Assembly (NCBI GenBank): GCA_028285105.1
Contig: JANQQE010000024.1
Coordinates: 494,230 to 558,229 of the forward strand
Source of the DNA: Alphaproteobacteria bacterium
Lineage (GTDB): Bacteria > Planctomycetota > Phycisphaerae > UBA1845
Direction of reading: 5' to 3'
DNA: 64,000 nt
The translations under genes were made by a program, and so were the position numbers. The notes beneath the pieces were generated by a model that was given only the letters and a program-made list of their open reading frames with translations, had not been told where the DNA came from and made no database searches. This document shows, one piece after another, positions 51,178 to 63,200 of this stretch (positions are counted from its first letter, which is position 1; each line of letters begins with the position of its first letter).

Positions 51178-52698
51178 TCAAGGCCGCCTCGCCCCCAAAC
51201 GGTGGATGGTGATCGAACCGGTGTCGCCCCACTCCATGCTGGCCGGTCCAAAACCCATCACGATCGGATCGCCATCTTTCGCCCAACTCTCACGGGCCAG
51301 CACTTCGTCGGCTTTTTGAAGGCAATCGTGCGTTTCGCGCGGTTTGGTCACCGCAGCCGAAGTCACTCCATAATAAAGCGCCAAACGTCGTCGGATCGTA
51401 TCGCTGGGCGTCAACGCGAGAATGGGCTGATCGATTCGGTGGCGACTCAACAGACGAGCCAACACTCCCTTTTCGGTCCAGATCGCAACCGCAACGGCGT
51501 CTACATGATCGGCGACCGACTGGATACTGTGAGCGACGGCGGCTGTCACGCCTCGGCAAAACTCGTTGGCAGGGACCGCTCGACTCAGGTGTTCGTCATA
51601 TCGGTCGGCTTCCGAGGCGATGCGATTCATGATGCGGACCGCAGCGATCGGATGCTCGCCGACGGCTGTCTCGGCTGACAACATCACTGCGTCGGCACCA
51701 TCGACGATGGCATTGGCAACGTCGCTGACTTCGGCTCGCGTGGGGATCGCTTCGGTCACCATTGTTTGCAGCATCTGCGTTGCGATGATGACGGGCGTAC
51801 CATAGCGACGACAACGCGCGCAGATTTCTTTTTGCACGCGCGGCACATGCACGATGTCCATCTCGACACCGAGGTCACCGCGGGCCACGAGGATGGCGTC
51901 CGACGCTTCGATGATGTTGTCGATATCGCGAACCGCTTGCGGTGTTTCGATTTTTGAGACGATGTGAATGTCCACGCATTCGGCTTGGATCAAGTTGCGC
52001 AATTGACGAACATCGTCGGCAGTCCGCACGAACGATATCGCGAGATAGTCGAGATCGTTGTGGACTGCCCACCTCAAATCGGCGATGTCTTTTTCGGTCA
52101 GCGCATCGATCTGTAGATCACTGTCGGGCAAGTTAACGCCCTTGCGACTGCGAACGATTCCTCCGACTTCACACTTGCAAATCAGTCCGTCTTCGTTCGA
52201 CTCGGTGACGACGAATCGAATCATGCCATCATCGACCAGCACGCGATGACCGACTTTGATGTCGCCAAGCACCTCGGGCTGATTGGTGGATACACGATCT
52301 GCGTTGCCCATCACGTCGTCGGCGATGATGCGAAGCGTACCCCCCGTTTCGATCGTCACAGCGTCATCTTCAACCGGACCTAAGCGGATTTTTGGCCCGC
52401 ACAGGTCTCCCATGACAGCAACAGCCAACTGATGCCTCGTAGCAACTTCGCGAACGCGCTCGACGACCTTCTTGTGTTCGTCGAGCGTACCGTGTGAGAA
52501 GTTGATCCGAACAACGTGGACACCCGAAAGGAGCAATGGTTCGAGAACCTCCGGAGATGACGATCCCGGACCAAGCGTGGCGACCACCTTGGTTCCGAGC
52601 CAGGAGACGTTGGTTGGCGTTGAATGCTTCAGTGGCGTCTGGGTGGCGCCAGCCGAAGCACGACTTGAATGCGCCCGCATCGGGACTTCTCGATCCAT
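51178..52698 (-). CDS. pyk: Pyruvate kinase
   Basis: TKVVATLGPGSSSPEVLEPLLLSGVHVVRINFSHG; VSKIETPQAVRDIDNIIEASDAILVARGDLGVEM; IIATQMLQTMVTEAIPTRAEVSDVANAIVDGADAVMLSAETAVG. Confidence 0.97.
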   Translation of the reverse strand: MDREVPMRAHSSRASAGATQTPLKHSTPTNVSWLGTKVVATLGPGSSSPEVLEPLLLSGVHVVRINFSHGTLDEHKKVVERVREVATRHQLAVAVMGDLCGPKIRLGPVEDDAVTIETGGTLRIIADDVMGNADRVSTNQPEVLGDIKVGHRVLVDDGMIRFVVTESNEDGLICKCEVGGIVRSRKGVNLPDSDLQIDALTEKDIADLRWAVHNDLDYLAISFVRTADDVRQLRNLIQAECVDIHIVSKIETPQAVRDIDNIIEASDAILVARGDLGVEMDIVHVPRVQKEICARCRRYGTPVIIATQMLQTMVTEAIPTRAEVSDVANAIVDGADAVMLSAETAVGEHPIAAVRIMNRIASEADRYDEHLSRAVPANEFCRGVTAAVAHSIQSVADHVDAVAVAIWTEKGVLARLLSRHRIDQPILALTPSDTIRRRLALYYGVTSAAVTKPRETHDCLQKADEVLARESWAKDGDPIVMGFGPASMEWGDTGSITIHRLGARRP

Positions 52699-53013
52699 CG
52701 GTCCGCCTCCATTTCATCGCGAGACTTGGTGAATGCCTTCGCGTCTGCAACCCGTTGGACTGTGTTGTCTCCGATCCGATGCACATTCGCAAGCCGAATC
52801 ATTGTCGATCCATGCGTCATTGCGCCGATATGCTTAGAAAGAAGCCCGTCAATTGAGATCGCAGTCGCAAGCGTTTGCCGTTGAATGGACCGATTTCACA
52901 AACAAATTGGTTTAGCGCGGTTTGCATTCGGATGATCCATTGACTACAAAATTGATACCGGACACGCGTTGAAACCGAAGTGTTCGTCAACATCATCTTC
53001 GGTTTGAGTTTCC

Positions 53014-55257
53014 ATGGTCGAGGACGTCCCACATCTAGTTGGTCATCGCAGACGTGACACCCTATGTGCGCTGACGCGGATCGCAATGTTGTTCGCGCTC
53101 GCGCTGCCCATGTCGGCTGGGGGCAAAAACGTTGCGGCGCAACCGGCCCCCCTGGAAACGCCGGCACCGATCGACAGCCAACTTGAAGCCCAACGAACGA
53201 TTATTTTGAATCTGGAAGACTCGACCGAGACTCGCATCGGCCAAGCCATCGCAATGCTGTCGGTCAATTCCAAACAAGCCATCGACAACGCGGTGAATCT
53301 GCTCGGCACCGGTGACGAACCTTCGACGAAAATCGTCATGTGCCGCGCCATCGTGCGGATGGCGGACGACACGGGTCGCATTCCTGACGATCGACTTGTC
53401 GATCCGCTCCTGGCCATGTTGGATCATCCCAATGAAAATGTGCTTGAAGCGGCATCGGAAGCACTGGCCTGTTTCGACAGTTTGCACGTATTCAAATCGC
53501 TTCGATTGATCGTCGATCAAGCGGAAACCAAACTGCCCAAACGCAGAGCGGCTGTATCGGCGATGTCGAGCAATACCAATCGCCGAGATGTCATTTCGCT
53601 CCTGATTCAACTTCTCGACTCGACCGATGATGTTCGCCCGTTGGTCCTCGATGCATTAAGCCGAGTGGCATCGCCCGGTGACGGATCGGTCCAGGCATGG
53701 AAATCTTGGTGGCAGCAACAGAAATCGCTGAGTGAAACGGAGTGGTTGCAAAACCAGCTTCATCAGAAGTCGCAACGTTTGGGCGCAAACGAGCGTGCGT
53801 TTCGAGAATTCAGAAAATCGGCGCAGACCCAACAGTCTCAACTGGCAAACCGCCTGGGTGAAGCACTTTCGGCTCAGTATCGGTTGACCAATCCGAAAGA
53901 CAAAGATGCCCTGGTTCTGAACTGGCTTGAAGATGCAACTACAGCCACCCGCCTGGTCGCTTCCCGTTTGGTGGCTGAGCAAATTTCTGAAGGCAACATG
54001 CCTGCTGACACAATTCGAGAAGCCCTCCGCAAACGCTACAACGATCCATCGCCGGCGGTTCGAAAATCCGCAATTGAAGTCGTCGGCGCCCTTAACGACC
54101 CAGCCGATGCAGCTCCCATGCTCGCCCGTCTGCAAGCCGAAGAAGATTCGAGTGTGCGCGAGACGATCCTCAGCATGCTCGGAAAACTGCGAAATGCCGA
54201 CGCCATCGTGCCGCTCATCGACGAGATCACCGACAAGGACGCACCCGAACAATGTGTGGCAGCCGCTGCAGAATCGCTGGCGGCTTTGGCAAGTCGCAAC
54301 CTTCTCGACGACGAACACGTCAATCGCAGCATCGAACCGCTCCGCAAGCGCTATGCACTGGTGAATGATTCATCGAATCGGCTGAAGGTTTCGCTCTTGA
54401 AGGCGATGTCGGCGATCGGATCGTCCGAATTTGAACCTGAATTCGAAGCCAATCTGAGCGCTTCGGATCCCGAGTTGCTGCTACAGGCCATTCGTGGCGT
54501 GGCGATTGTCCGGCATGTTGGCCAACTGAGTCGGCTGAGTGAGTTGACAGCCCACCCCGACGCGCGGGTTCGACAAAGGGCGATTGCCGCTCTGGGGACG
54601 TTGGGCACAATTGCAGATATCAACACCGTCGCAGGCCGCTTGGACGGCAACGTCGAGAAGGTGGACGGACCTCGTCAACAGGCATGGCTGGCATTCGAAT
54701 CGATCAGTGCCAGGTGCTCGATCGCCGACCGAATCGAAATCGCGTCGAAGCTCGAAGCATTCCCCAATCTGCTGGCTGAATACCTCGCAGAGCTTGAGGA
54801 GGCGATGGCCAACGCAAATCCGCCCCATCCAAGACTTGCCGAGATTCAGGGCCAACTCGCCAAAACGTACGTCGGCTTGGGGCGCAATGTCGAAGCCCTG
54901 CCCTATTGGCGAAAGTATTACGCCAATTCCGCCGATCGCGACGAAAGCACTCGCATGACCATCGCATTCGGTTTGCTCCAATGTTCTTTGTCGTGCGACA
55001 AGACCGAGGGCATCAAGGAACTGTTCATGATGCTTTCAAAAGCGCCGGTAGACACCGTCGAGTTGGTACAGAAAGAAGCGATCAAACACCTTCTGTCGCT
55101 GGCAGAGGCCAAACGCATTGACGAATTGCAGGTGTTTTCAAACCTACTTCGCGACATGCCGCTGGAATCGTATCCACTGATTCGTTCTCATCTTGATGCT
55201 TCCGCCATTGTCGGCGCATCGACCAATGGCGTCCCTTCCAAAGTTTCCAACGGCTGA
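53014..55257 (+). CDS. Secreted HEAT-repeat protein
   Basis: Signal-like region IAMLFALALPMSAGG; repeated helical units such as VLEAASEALACFDSLHVFKSLRLIVDQ and VRETILSMLGKLRNADAIVPLIDEI. Confidence 0.82.
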   Translation: MVEDVPHLVGHRRRDTLCALTRIAMLFALALPMSAGGKNVAAQPAPLETPAPIDSQLEAQRTIILNLEDSTETRIGQAIAMLSVNSKQAIDNAVNLLGTGDEPSTKIVMCRAIVRMADDTGRIPDDRLVDPLLAMLDHPNENVLEAASEALACFDSLHVFKSLRLIVDQAETKLPKRRAAVSAMSSNTNRRDVISLLIQLLDSTDDVRPLVLDALSRVASPGDGSVQAWKSWWQQQKSLSETEWLQNQLHQKSQRLGANERAFREFRKSAQTQQSQLANRLGEALSAQYRLTNPKDKDALVLNWLEDATTATRLVASRLVAEQISEGNMPADTIREALRKRYNDPSPAVRKSAIEVVGALNDPADAAPMLARLQAEEDSSVRETILSMLGKLRNADAIVPLIDEITDKDAPEQCVAAAAESLAALASRNLLDDEHVNRSIEPLRKRYALVNDSSNRLKVSLLKAMSAIGSSEFEPEFEANLSASDPELLLQAIRGVAIVRHVGQLSRLSELTAHPDARVRQRAIAALGTLGTIADINTVAGRLDGNVEKVDGPRQQAWLAFESISARCSIADRIEIASKLEAFPNLLAEYLAELEEAMANANPPHPRLAEIQGQLAKTYVGLGRNVEALPYWRKYYANSADRDESTRMTIAFGLLQCSLSCDKTEGIKELFMMLSKAPVDTVELVQKEAIKHLLSLAEAKRIDELQVFSNLLRDMPLESYPLIRSHLDASAIVGASTNGVPSKVSNG

Positions 55258-55587
55258 CCTCCGCCCCCGCCTGTTCAACAAAGTAGCCAAGACCGATCCT
55301 TCTCAGGCTCAATTAAAGTGCCATTGCCGACAAATTCAACTGTCTCATTCATGACTCAATTCGGGTCCGTATTGTCAACGATGCTCCCTTATTGGATCAA
55401 CTCTTTTGAGACCTCAAATCGCGGGGTTACCCGAACCGTTGATCGACGTTTTCTCGGTCCAACGCATTCCGATAAGTCTGCGTTTCCCAATATCAATTCG
55501 CCAATCAAGGCCGCTTCGATGGCAACCGATACCGGCTTAGGAAACGATGAAAAAGTTTGTGCGTAACCATTTGTGAAAAGAACCTGA

Positions 55588-56391
55588 ATGAACAACCCAA
55601 CCCATCGAATCCCGCGAACAAACATACCGCCAAAAGAGGCGAGCGCCACACATCGCGCTCAAACTCAGGCGGGGTTGTTCTCTTCGGGTCCATCGAAGTC
55701 TTCGCAACGGCGACCCGACCCGCTCGAGGATCGATCTTTGCTCAACGACTCGCTGCACATGCTGGGCGAGCAGCTTCGAAGGTCGTACCTCGAATCGACG
55801 CGGGCATTGGTCGCTGCCGTTGAAGCGCGCGACCCCTACACGCATGACCATTCGCAGCGCGTCAGCCAATACGCCAAGACCATCGCCATTCGGATGAATC
55901 TCAACGATCGGGAGATCAATCGAATCGAGACGGCTGCCATCCTTCACGACATTGGCAAGATTGGCATTCCCGACAGCATCTTGCTCAAGACCGAGCAGTT
56001 GCTACCGGAAGAGTTCGCAGTCGTTCGCTGCCATCCGACCATTGGCGTAAAGATTCTCAGTCATACGACGTACCTGCGCCGCGAACTGCCCGTCATTTTG
56101 CACCACCATGAACGATACGATGGTCGCGGATACCCGGAAGGCCTGGCCGGCGAAGACATCCCCATAGGAGCCAGAGTCCTGGCTGCCGCCGACGCCCTTG
56201 ACGCAATGCTTTCGCGACGTGCTTACCGTGACGCACTTTCGATGGTTCAAGTTCGTCAGGAATTCAAGAAGCAGCACGGTCTGCAATTTGACCCCGTGGT
56301 GACCGATGTGGTCCTGGAATGGTTGGATGAATCGGGTGAGGCGTTGGTGGCGAAGTTAAACAACAAGATACCGGATGTGACCAGCGCATGA
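55588..56391 (+). CDS. HD-GYP domain phosphohydrolase
   Basis: ALVAAVEARDPYTHDHSQRVSQYAKTIA; AAILHDIGKIGIPD; HHHERYDGRGYPEGLAGEDIPIGARVLAAADALDAMLSRRAYRDALS. Confidence 0.95.
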   Translation: MNNPTHRIPRTNIPPKEASATHRAQTQAGLFSSGPSKSSQRRPDPLEDRSLLNDSLHMLGEQLRRSYLESTRALVAAVEARDPYTHDHSQRVSQYAKTIAIRMNLNDREINRIETAAILHDIGKIGIPDSILLKTEQLLPEEFAVVRCHPTIGVKILSHTTYLRRELPVILHHHERYDGRGYPEGLAGEDIPIGARVLAAADALDAMLSRRAYRDALSMVQVRQEFKKQHGLQFDPVVTDVVLEWLDESGEALVAKLNNKIPDVTSA

Positions 56392-56424
56392 GCCTTGCCA
56401 AGCACTTGTTCCGTTTCAAAACTC

Positions 56425-56622
56425 TTAATCTGTGCTGAGCATTCTATTCCAGAATTCCTCAGCCAGTCCCCTGGCAAACTTTCCGAACCCGACTCGAACC
56501 GTTGGAATCCGCCGCACCCGCTCCGGATGTCGCAGACTTTCCGACAGGAACGCTTCCGTCTCGGCGATCGCTCGTAAAGAAGCCGCCCGGCTTGGATCGA
56601 TTGGCTTGCGTTCCCAAATCAT
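56425..56622 (-). CDS. Small hypothetical protein
   Basis: MIWERKPIDPSRAASLRAIAETEAFLSESLRHPERVRRIPTVRVGFGKFARGLAEEFWNRMLSTD; tightly follows 56644..57681 on the same strand. Confidence 0.5.
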   Translation of the reverse strand: MIWERKPIDPSRAASLRAIAETEAFLSESLRHPERVRRIPTVRVGFGKFARGLAEEFWNRMLSTD

Positions 56623-56643
56623 GACGTCAGTTGGCCCTTCACG

Positions 56644-57681
56644 TTAGGTTCTTCGATGCAATGGTTTCTTCGATGGGGCAGATTTCCTGGTCGAGGCGTC
56701 CGGGTCAGCAATCATCCATCGGGCAATCAAGACCCCCATCGTGCCCGCCGCGATGAATGCAATCGGCGTCGCCCGTAGAAAATCGCTCATCGGCACGCTG
56801 GCGAGGTCGGCGTACTTACCACCCGTAGCGTTCGCAGACACTGCCCATGAGTAACCCATCACGGCTACGATGGGGACGGAAAGCAAACTCCAAAATGCCG
56901 TCCGACACGCGAACCACATTTTGGAAATCCACACGCCCAGCAAGAACGATGCGCTGACTGCAAAAATGACCTGACCATGTTTGATCGATTGCGGCAGACG
57001 TCCCGACACCAGGACATTGAATGCGAACAGCGCCACGACACCCGTCACGATTGTTGTCTTTAGACCAGCCAATCGAACCGAAAGCGGTTGGCTTGGATCG
57101 GTTCGCACGCCAAGACGCTTTCCCACACCGGGGCACTCCGTCGCTGACAATTCAGTAAGATGTACTGGCTGAAGCACCCCGGTTGCGCGCAATTGCCCAA
57201 GCTCGGAATTGTTTTCAGAATTCTGAAAATGCCGAGTGATCCAGCCACCGATCACCATGCTCAGGAAAATCACGCCCGTCCAGATCAGCGCTTCGCCAGC
57301 CAGTTGCCCGGCAAGCATGCGTTCTGCACCGCGATCGCCATCGGCCATCGTGATCAAAAGGTAGGTGGCTGTCCCACCGCGAATCGACGTCAGCGCCAAA
57401 CCCAGCGCCACTGCGAAGATACCAACATCCGGAAGTCGCGAACCCGCAATCAGCGTGGCCAGCGATGCGGTCACTGCCGCCAACGCCAGCGCCTCGACGA
57501 CCATCAACGCCGGGTTCTCATGCGTCAAGAGACTAACCGCACCCTGCGGATCGGACGGGGCGACGGCCATCCATCCGACCGACAGAAACAAAGTCGCCGC
57601 AACCGCAAACGCAGCCAACAAGACCAACTTGTCAACCAGTCGCAGATGACGCCTGATGCTCATGTGTTCGACGCTGTTCAT
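56644..57681 (-). CDS. Multi-TM membrane protein, unknown function
   Basis: Several hydrophobic helices (LVLLAAFAVAATLFLSVGWMAVA; LIWTGVIFLSMVIGGWI; VSASFLLGVWISKMWF). Confidence 0.75.
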   Translation of the reverse strand: MNSVEHMSIRRHLRLVDKLVLLAAFAVAATLFLSVGWMAVAPSDPQGAVSLLTHENPALMVVEALALAAVTASLATLIAGSRLPDVGIFAVALGLALTSIRGGTATYLLITMADGDRGAERMLAGQLAGEALIWTGVIFLSMVIGGWITRHFQNSENNSELGQLRATGVLQPVHLTELSATECPGVGKRLGVRTDPSQPLSVRLAGLKTTIVTGVVALFAFNVLVSGRLPQSIKHGQVIFAVSASFLLGVWISKMWFACRTAFWSLLSVPIVAVMGYSWAVSANATGGKYADLASVPMSDFLRATPIAFIAAGTMGVLIARWMIADPDASTRKSAPSKKPLHRRT

Positions 57682-57702
57682 TATCGATGCAGGGTCTGCT
57701 CG

Positions 57703-59007
57703 CTATTTACCGCCAGTTTTCTTGGTGGCTGGCTTCGTCGATCGTTTGGGGTTCGGGTTTCGTTTCGGGACAGGCATCGAAGCTCTTGGTGCCTTGGCGA
57801 TTTTTATGGAAGCATTGTAACGCGATGGCGTTCGATTTTCGATTTTTTGTGCTGCGATCATCAATTCCATGTCGGCTTGTTTGTACAGATCGTAGCCCTT
57901 CTTGAGTTCCGGTTCCGGTACTTCCCGCATCATGGTTTCGCGATATTTGGAGCACTGACCCAACTTCGTCCGAATGGCGTTGTGCAGAATCGCGATATGA
58001 TTGTTGCGTGCCAACGGACCGATCTGCGACATGTCTGCCCCAACCTCGAATTGCTGCTGAAGGAACGGTTTGCCACGTTTCCCGTCAGGAGACGAAACCA
58101 GCACGCCGCCTGGTGGCATGCCATTGATCTTGAAGATGAGTTTGCACCAATTGGAAAGGGGCCAACTTCGGTTCTGGATTTTTCCGCGGGCATTCATGTC
58201 GAGTGTGACCGGCACATCCGTCAGGTCGAACGTCATGCTGTTTTTGTCGTGGCTGGTAATCTTGGCGGTTCCCATCGTCGCGGTGGCTTTGTCGGAATTC
58301 CAGTCGGCTTCGACTTTGTACTGCAACGGTTCAGCCCCCAGGCGTTTCAGGATCAGATCGATGGCAACGGAGAGGCTGAGTCCCAGTGGCTGTACCCCAC
58401 GCTTGGTCCAGTGAACGTCGGGTCCATCCCCGAGTGTGGCTTTGTATTCGCTACCGGATTTGTGCCAGTCGAGAACCTCCGCATTTTTCGACTTTGCCAA
58501 TTCGCGGAGAGCATCGGCGTATCTTGCGATCACGTCTTCATACTTCGCAGCCGCCAACGATTTGTGCTTGCTGTCTTGCGGCGGGGGCGGGGTCAGCACC
58601 AATAGCTTTGCGCCTGTGGCATTGACCGCATCGATCATCTTCGACATTTCGTTCACATACGAATCGAGACGGGCTTGATTGAATGCCTGGCGATTGGGCG
58701 AATCCAATCCAAAACTCAATATCACCCACGTTGGTTTGAGCGGCGCAACTTCGACCGGAAAACGCTTGTTGCCGTCTGCCGCATCGCTTCGACTCTTGGA
58801 GAGGCAATAAAACTCGAGGTTCAAATCGGGATAGCGCGTTCGGATGAACTGGCAGAACCATTCCGGCGCAAACGAATGACCGAACGAAACGTCACCGAAT
58901 AAGACGATGCGGTCGTTGTCGTTCAGTTGGAATTCGGCTTTACCGATAGGCGCAAAACAAAACACAATCATCGCCACCACGAACGAATGTCGAATCCTGA
59001 TATTCAT
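57703..59007 (-). CDS. Secreted SGNH/GDSL-type hydrolase
   Basis: NDRIVLFGDVSFGHSF; PTWVILSFGLDSPNR; GDGPDVHWTKRGVQPLGLSLS; start trimmed to MNIRIRHSF. Confidence 0.8.
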   Translation of the reverse strand: MNIRIRHSFVVAMIVFCFAPIGKAEFQLNDNDRIVLFGDVSFGHSFAPEWFCQFIRTRYPDLNLEFYCLSKSRSDAADGNKRFPVEVAPLKPTWVILSFGLDSPNRQAFNQARLDSYVNEMSKMIDAVNATGAKLLVLTPPPPQDSKHKSLAAAKYEDVIARYADALRELAKSKNAEVLDWHKSGSEYKATLGDGPDVHWTKRGVQPLGLSLSVAIDLILKRLGAEPLQYKVEADWNSDKATATMGTAKITSHDKNSMTFDLTDVPVTLDMNARGKIQNRSWPLSNWCKLIFKINGMPPGGVLVSSPDGKRGKPFLQQQFEVGADMSQIGPLARNNHIAILHNAIRTKLGQCSKYRETMMREVPEPELKKGYDLYKQADMELMIAAQKIENRTPSRYNASIKIAKAPRASMPVPKRNPNPKRSTKPATKKTGGK

Positions 59008-59029
59008 GCAATTCTCTCCAAGCGAATGC

Positions 59030-59761
59030 TTAATTGTTCGATTCATTTTCCTTCAACAACCGAGCCATCTCCGCGACGGCGGACCGCATGCCCACGAACA
59101 TCGCCCGCGACACGATCGAATGGCCGATGTTAAATTCACTGAAACCGGCGACGGCTGCGATGGGCGCGACGTTTCGATACGTCAGACCGTGCCCGGCATG
59201 AACTTCCAGCCCATGCGATTTTGCAGCCCCGATCGACGCCTTCAACTTACCGAGGACCGCCTGCCCTTCTGTCGGCGTTTTTGCGTGGGCATATCCACCG
59301 GTCCACAATTCAACGGCGCGAAACCCGCATTCTTTCGACGCGGCGATTTGAGCATTGTCCGGTTCGATAAACGCGCTGACCACAATACCGCGATCCGTCA
59401 ATCGATTTACAACTTCTGCGATCGCCTTGGCATGCCGCACCACATCGAGTCCGCCTTCGGTGGTCAGTTCTTCTCGCCGTTCCGGAACCATCGTGCATTG
59501 ATCGGGCGCGAGCTCGCAGGCAATGTCGGCGATCTCCGTCGCAATCGCCATCTCCATGTTCAACTTCGTCGCCACCGTTTCCTTCAAGAGTCGCGCATCG
59601 CGATCATTGATGTGGCGCCGGTCTTCACGCAGGTGAAACGTGATGCATTGCGCCCCGCCAAGTTCGGCTTCGACAGCCGCCCAGACCGGATCGGGCTCAT
59701 CCGTCTTCCGCGCCTGCCGCACCGTCGCGACGTGATCGATATTGACTCCCAACCGGGCCAT
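59030..59761 (-). CDS. pdxJ: Pyridoxine 5'-phosphate synthase
   Basis: ARLGVNIDHVATVRQARKTDEPDPVWAAVEAELGGAQCITFHLREDRRHINDRD; LEVHAGHGLTYRNV; EFNIGHSIVSRAMFVGM. Confidence 0.97.
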   Translation of the reverse strand: MARLGVNIDHVATVRQARKTDEPDPVWAAVEAELGGAQCITFHLREDRRHINDRDARLLKETVATKLNMEMAIATEIADIACELAPDQCTMVPERREELTTEGGLDVVRHAKAIAEVVNRLTDRGIVVSAFIEPDNAQIAASKECGFRAVELWTGGYAHAKTPTEGQAVLGKLKASIGAAKSHGLEVHAGHGLTYRNVAPIAAVAGFSEFNIGHSIVSRAMFVGMRSAVAEMARLLKENESNN

Positions 59762-60270
59762 CTTCGCATGACTCCAAGTGAACTCACAACTGCGTCAGAT
59801 CCAATGAGACGTCCATTCTTTCGATGCGTTGCCATGTACGCAACATCACCCACGAAACTTGTAGGCGACCCAGTCCTTGGCAGATCTAGGTTTTGGTACA
59901 GCCGAGCTTATCCGGAAATTTTTCGGATGCAATTAAGATGCACGCGAGACGCAATTGGCGAGCGGCTCCTGCCGCCTCCATCCAAGTCGTCTCCTTCCAA
60001 ACTGGCAATTGAACCAGCAACGCATGATCGCTAACCTAGTTGGAGTGGTGGTCGATTGTGTGCCGGGGTCAATCAAGAGCCGTTTCGCGCGAGCCTCTCT
60101 GTCAACAAGTAGCGGCTTTTATGTAATTCTCTAAATGGTACCCGTTTCCGACCAACCCCATCTGAAACCGAATTCAACCGAGCGAGATTCCCGCTCAACA
60201 ATACGTGACGCCAATGCATCATTGGCACGCCATTGATCTGCGGATCACCATAGTCTGAACCGGAGGCACT

Positions 60271-63200
60271 ATGTCCATGAACACTCACTGTACCAAACTT
60301 TCGATTGCCTTAGCGATGCTCGTCGCGTCGCCATTGTTGGCACAAACGCAACCCGCTCAACGCGATAGAGCGCTATATAAGACACAACTGTCGCGGATCA
60401 AGTCCGGTTACACCAATCGGCCAACGGCTGAACTGCTTTCAGTCACGCCGCTCAATCGAATTGATGTCACTTACGCCGATCTTGACGACATCGATGTGTT
60501 GATCGCCGAAGACGAACTTCGCGAACGCGACGGTCTGCCACCTCGCTTTGCAGTTCCGCAGGCAACCCTGATCGCAACCGATACGCATGGCACGTGGGAG
60601 CAGATCGATGCCACAACGCGCCTCTGGCGTTTACGCATTGAGTCTCCCAAAGCCGCATCGATCAACCTCGGGTTTACGCGCTACGAACTGCCCGACAGCG
60701 CCCGACTTTCGATTTACTCTGCCGACTTCAAACACGTCATGCGACCCTTCACTTCGAAAGACAATCAAGCGCACGGCGAACTCTGGACGCCGCCGGTTTT
60801 GTCCGATTCGATCGTGGTCGAATTGACGGTCGATGCGGCAGAAATTGAAAATGTTGATCTTGAACTCGGTTCGATCAATGTCGGATATCGTGGCTTCGGT
60901 GCCGACAATGTACCGGTAGAAGCCGGCGCCCGCAGCGGTTCATGCAACGTCGATGTGGTCTGCCCCGAGGGCGACGATTGGCCCCTCGAAATTGCATCGG
61001 TCGCCGTCATCTCCACCGGTGGTAGCACCTTCTGCACAGGATTCATGGTCAACAACACTGCCGGCGACCTGACGCCCTTTTTCATGACAGCCGACCACTG
61101 CGGTATCGGTGCTGGAAACGCCGCATCATTGGTGGCTATCTGGAACTACGAAAACTCGACCTGTCGCCCGCCCGGAAGCGGCGCAAGCGGTGGACCTGGC
61201 GACGGCGTACAAACCGATTTCAACACCGGATCGACATTCCTCGCCGGTGGATCGGCAACCGACTACACACTGGTGCAGCTCAACACCGATCCCGACCCCA
61301 CGTGGGAAGTTGGTTTTGCCGGTTGGGACAATTCGGGAGCAGATGCCTCGCAGGCCATCGCCATCCACCACCCCGACACCGATGAAAAACGCATCAGCTT
61401 TGAATTCCAACCGACAACCGTTACCACGTACCTTCAAGAACCAGTGCCAGGCAATGGCACTCACGTTCGCGTCGAGGACTGGGACGTCGGCACCACCGAA
61501 CCCGGTTCGTCCGGCTCGCCCTTGTTCGACCAGAACCATCGCGTCATCGGACAATTGCACGGCGGATTCGCCTCATGCTCCAGCCAAACCTCTGACTGGT
61601 ACGGACGCTTTAGTGAATCGTGGACGGCAGGCCTGAGTACGCACCTCGACCCGGGCAATACCGGAGCGACGACCGTCGATTCGATCAGTGGCGCGGGACT
61701 GTCGGTGTCACCGAGTGGAAGCGTATTGCACATCGGATTGGCTGGCGGCCCATTTACCAATCCGTCCGTCGTCTACACACTATCGAATCCCAGTCCCGAT
61801 CCGGTCGACTATTCCGTATCGTTGACGTCATCGTTTGGCGTACTGCTCGACGGGCAGACCTCGCCGTTAACCGGCACGTTGGCTGCTGGTGGCAGTACGA
61901 CCAATGTCACCGTCACGCTTGGCGCAGCAATCGACGCTCTGGCAGCCGGCGTCTATATCGAAGACATTGTGTTTGAAGACGTCACCAACGTCCGCAGCAC
62001 GATCGTGACCCATACCGTTGAAATCGGCCAAACGTTGGTCTCGGTCACGCCCGAAGTCGATCTCGAAACTGGCGGACCGCTCAATGGCCCGTTCACTGGG
62101 ACGATAGACTACACCGTCACCAGCGAACGACCGACTCCGGTCGACGTGGAAGTCAGCTCAGACGTGCCCTGGATTTCGCTCAATGGAAGCGCCGGACCCG
62201 TCACGTTGAACCTGGGCGGAACGGGCGACTTCGACACGATGACCGTGGGCATCTCGTCGGCGGCCAGCACCTTGGATGCGGGTATTTACAACGGAACTGT
62301 TACGTTTACGAATTTGGCTGGCGGTGGCGGCAGCACGACCCGCGACGTAATGTTGGAAGTCGGGCGCGTCGTGTACAGTGCGATCGACGTACCGCAATCC
62401 ATCAACGACGACAGCACCATCACCAGTATCATTGGGGTGAAGGACGAATTCTGCGTTGGTGACGTTAACGTCGATCTCGACATCAATCATACCTATATCG
62501 GCGACCTCATCGTCGAATTGACGTCACCGGGCGGCGTCGTGGTTCGACTGCACGATCGTTCGGGCGGGTCATCCGAAGACATCGTCACGACGTATGATGA
62601 ACAAGGCGGAACCATTCCGGATGGACCGGGCTCGCTCGGCGATTTCAACTTGACCAATGGCAGTGGCGACTGGACGCTGACCGTTAGCGACAATGCCGGA
62701 GGAGACACCGGGTCACTCAATGCTTGGTCGCTGCGGATCGTACCGATCGAAGGGTCGTGTCCGGTTCCACAAGTGGTCCACAGTTTCGACCTCAATAGCG
62801 ATCCGGGCTGGACGATGGATGCGGGATGGGGATTCGGACAGCCCACGGGCAGCGGTGGTAGTTCCGGCTCGCCAGATCCGACGAGCGGATACACCGGTAA
62901 CAATGTGTATGGTTACAACCTCAACGGCGACTACGGCAACAACCTTTCGCCGATTCGCTACCTCACGACGACGGCCATCGACATGACGGGCGTGACCAAT
63001 TCACGGGTCAGTTTCCGCCGCTGGTTGGGCGTCGAGTCTGCGACATACGATCATGCCAATTTACAAGTCTCAAACAACAACACCAATTGGAACACCGTAT
63101 GGAACCATGTCGGCGGATCCAACAACGACGGCTCTTGGCAACTGGTGAGCTACGACATTTCCGCACATGCCGACAACGAGTCCACGGTGTACCTGCGCTG

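Noticed and set aside
57160-58605. 481-aa plus-strand ORF
   Set aside because: Antisense to the membrane-protein and SGNH hydrolase genes; Arg/His/Gln-rich composition typical of shadow ORFs.
58907-60034. 375-aa plus-strand ORF
   Set aside because: Antisense to pdxJ and the 5' end of the SGNH gene.
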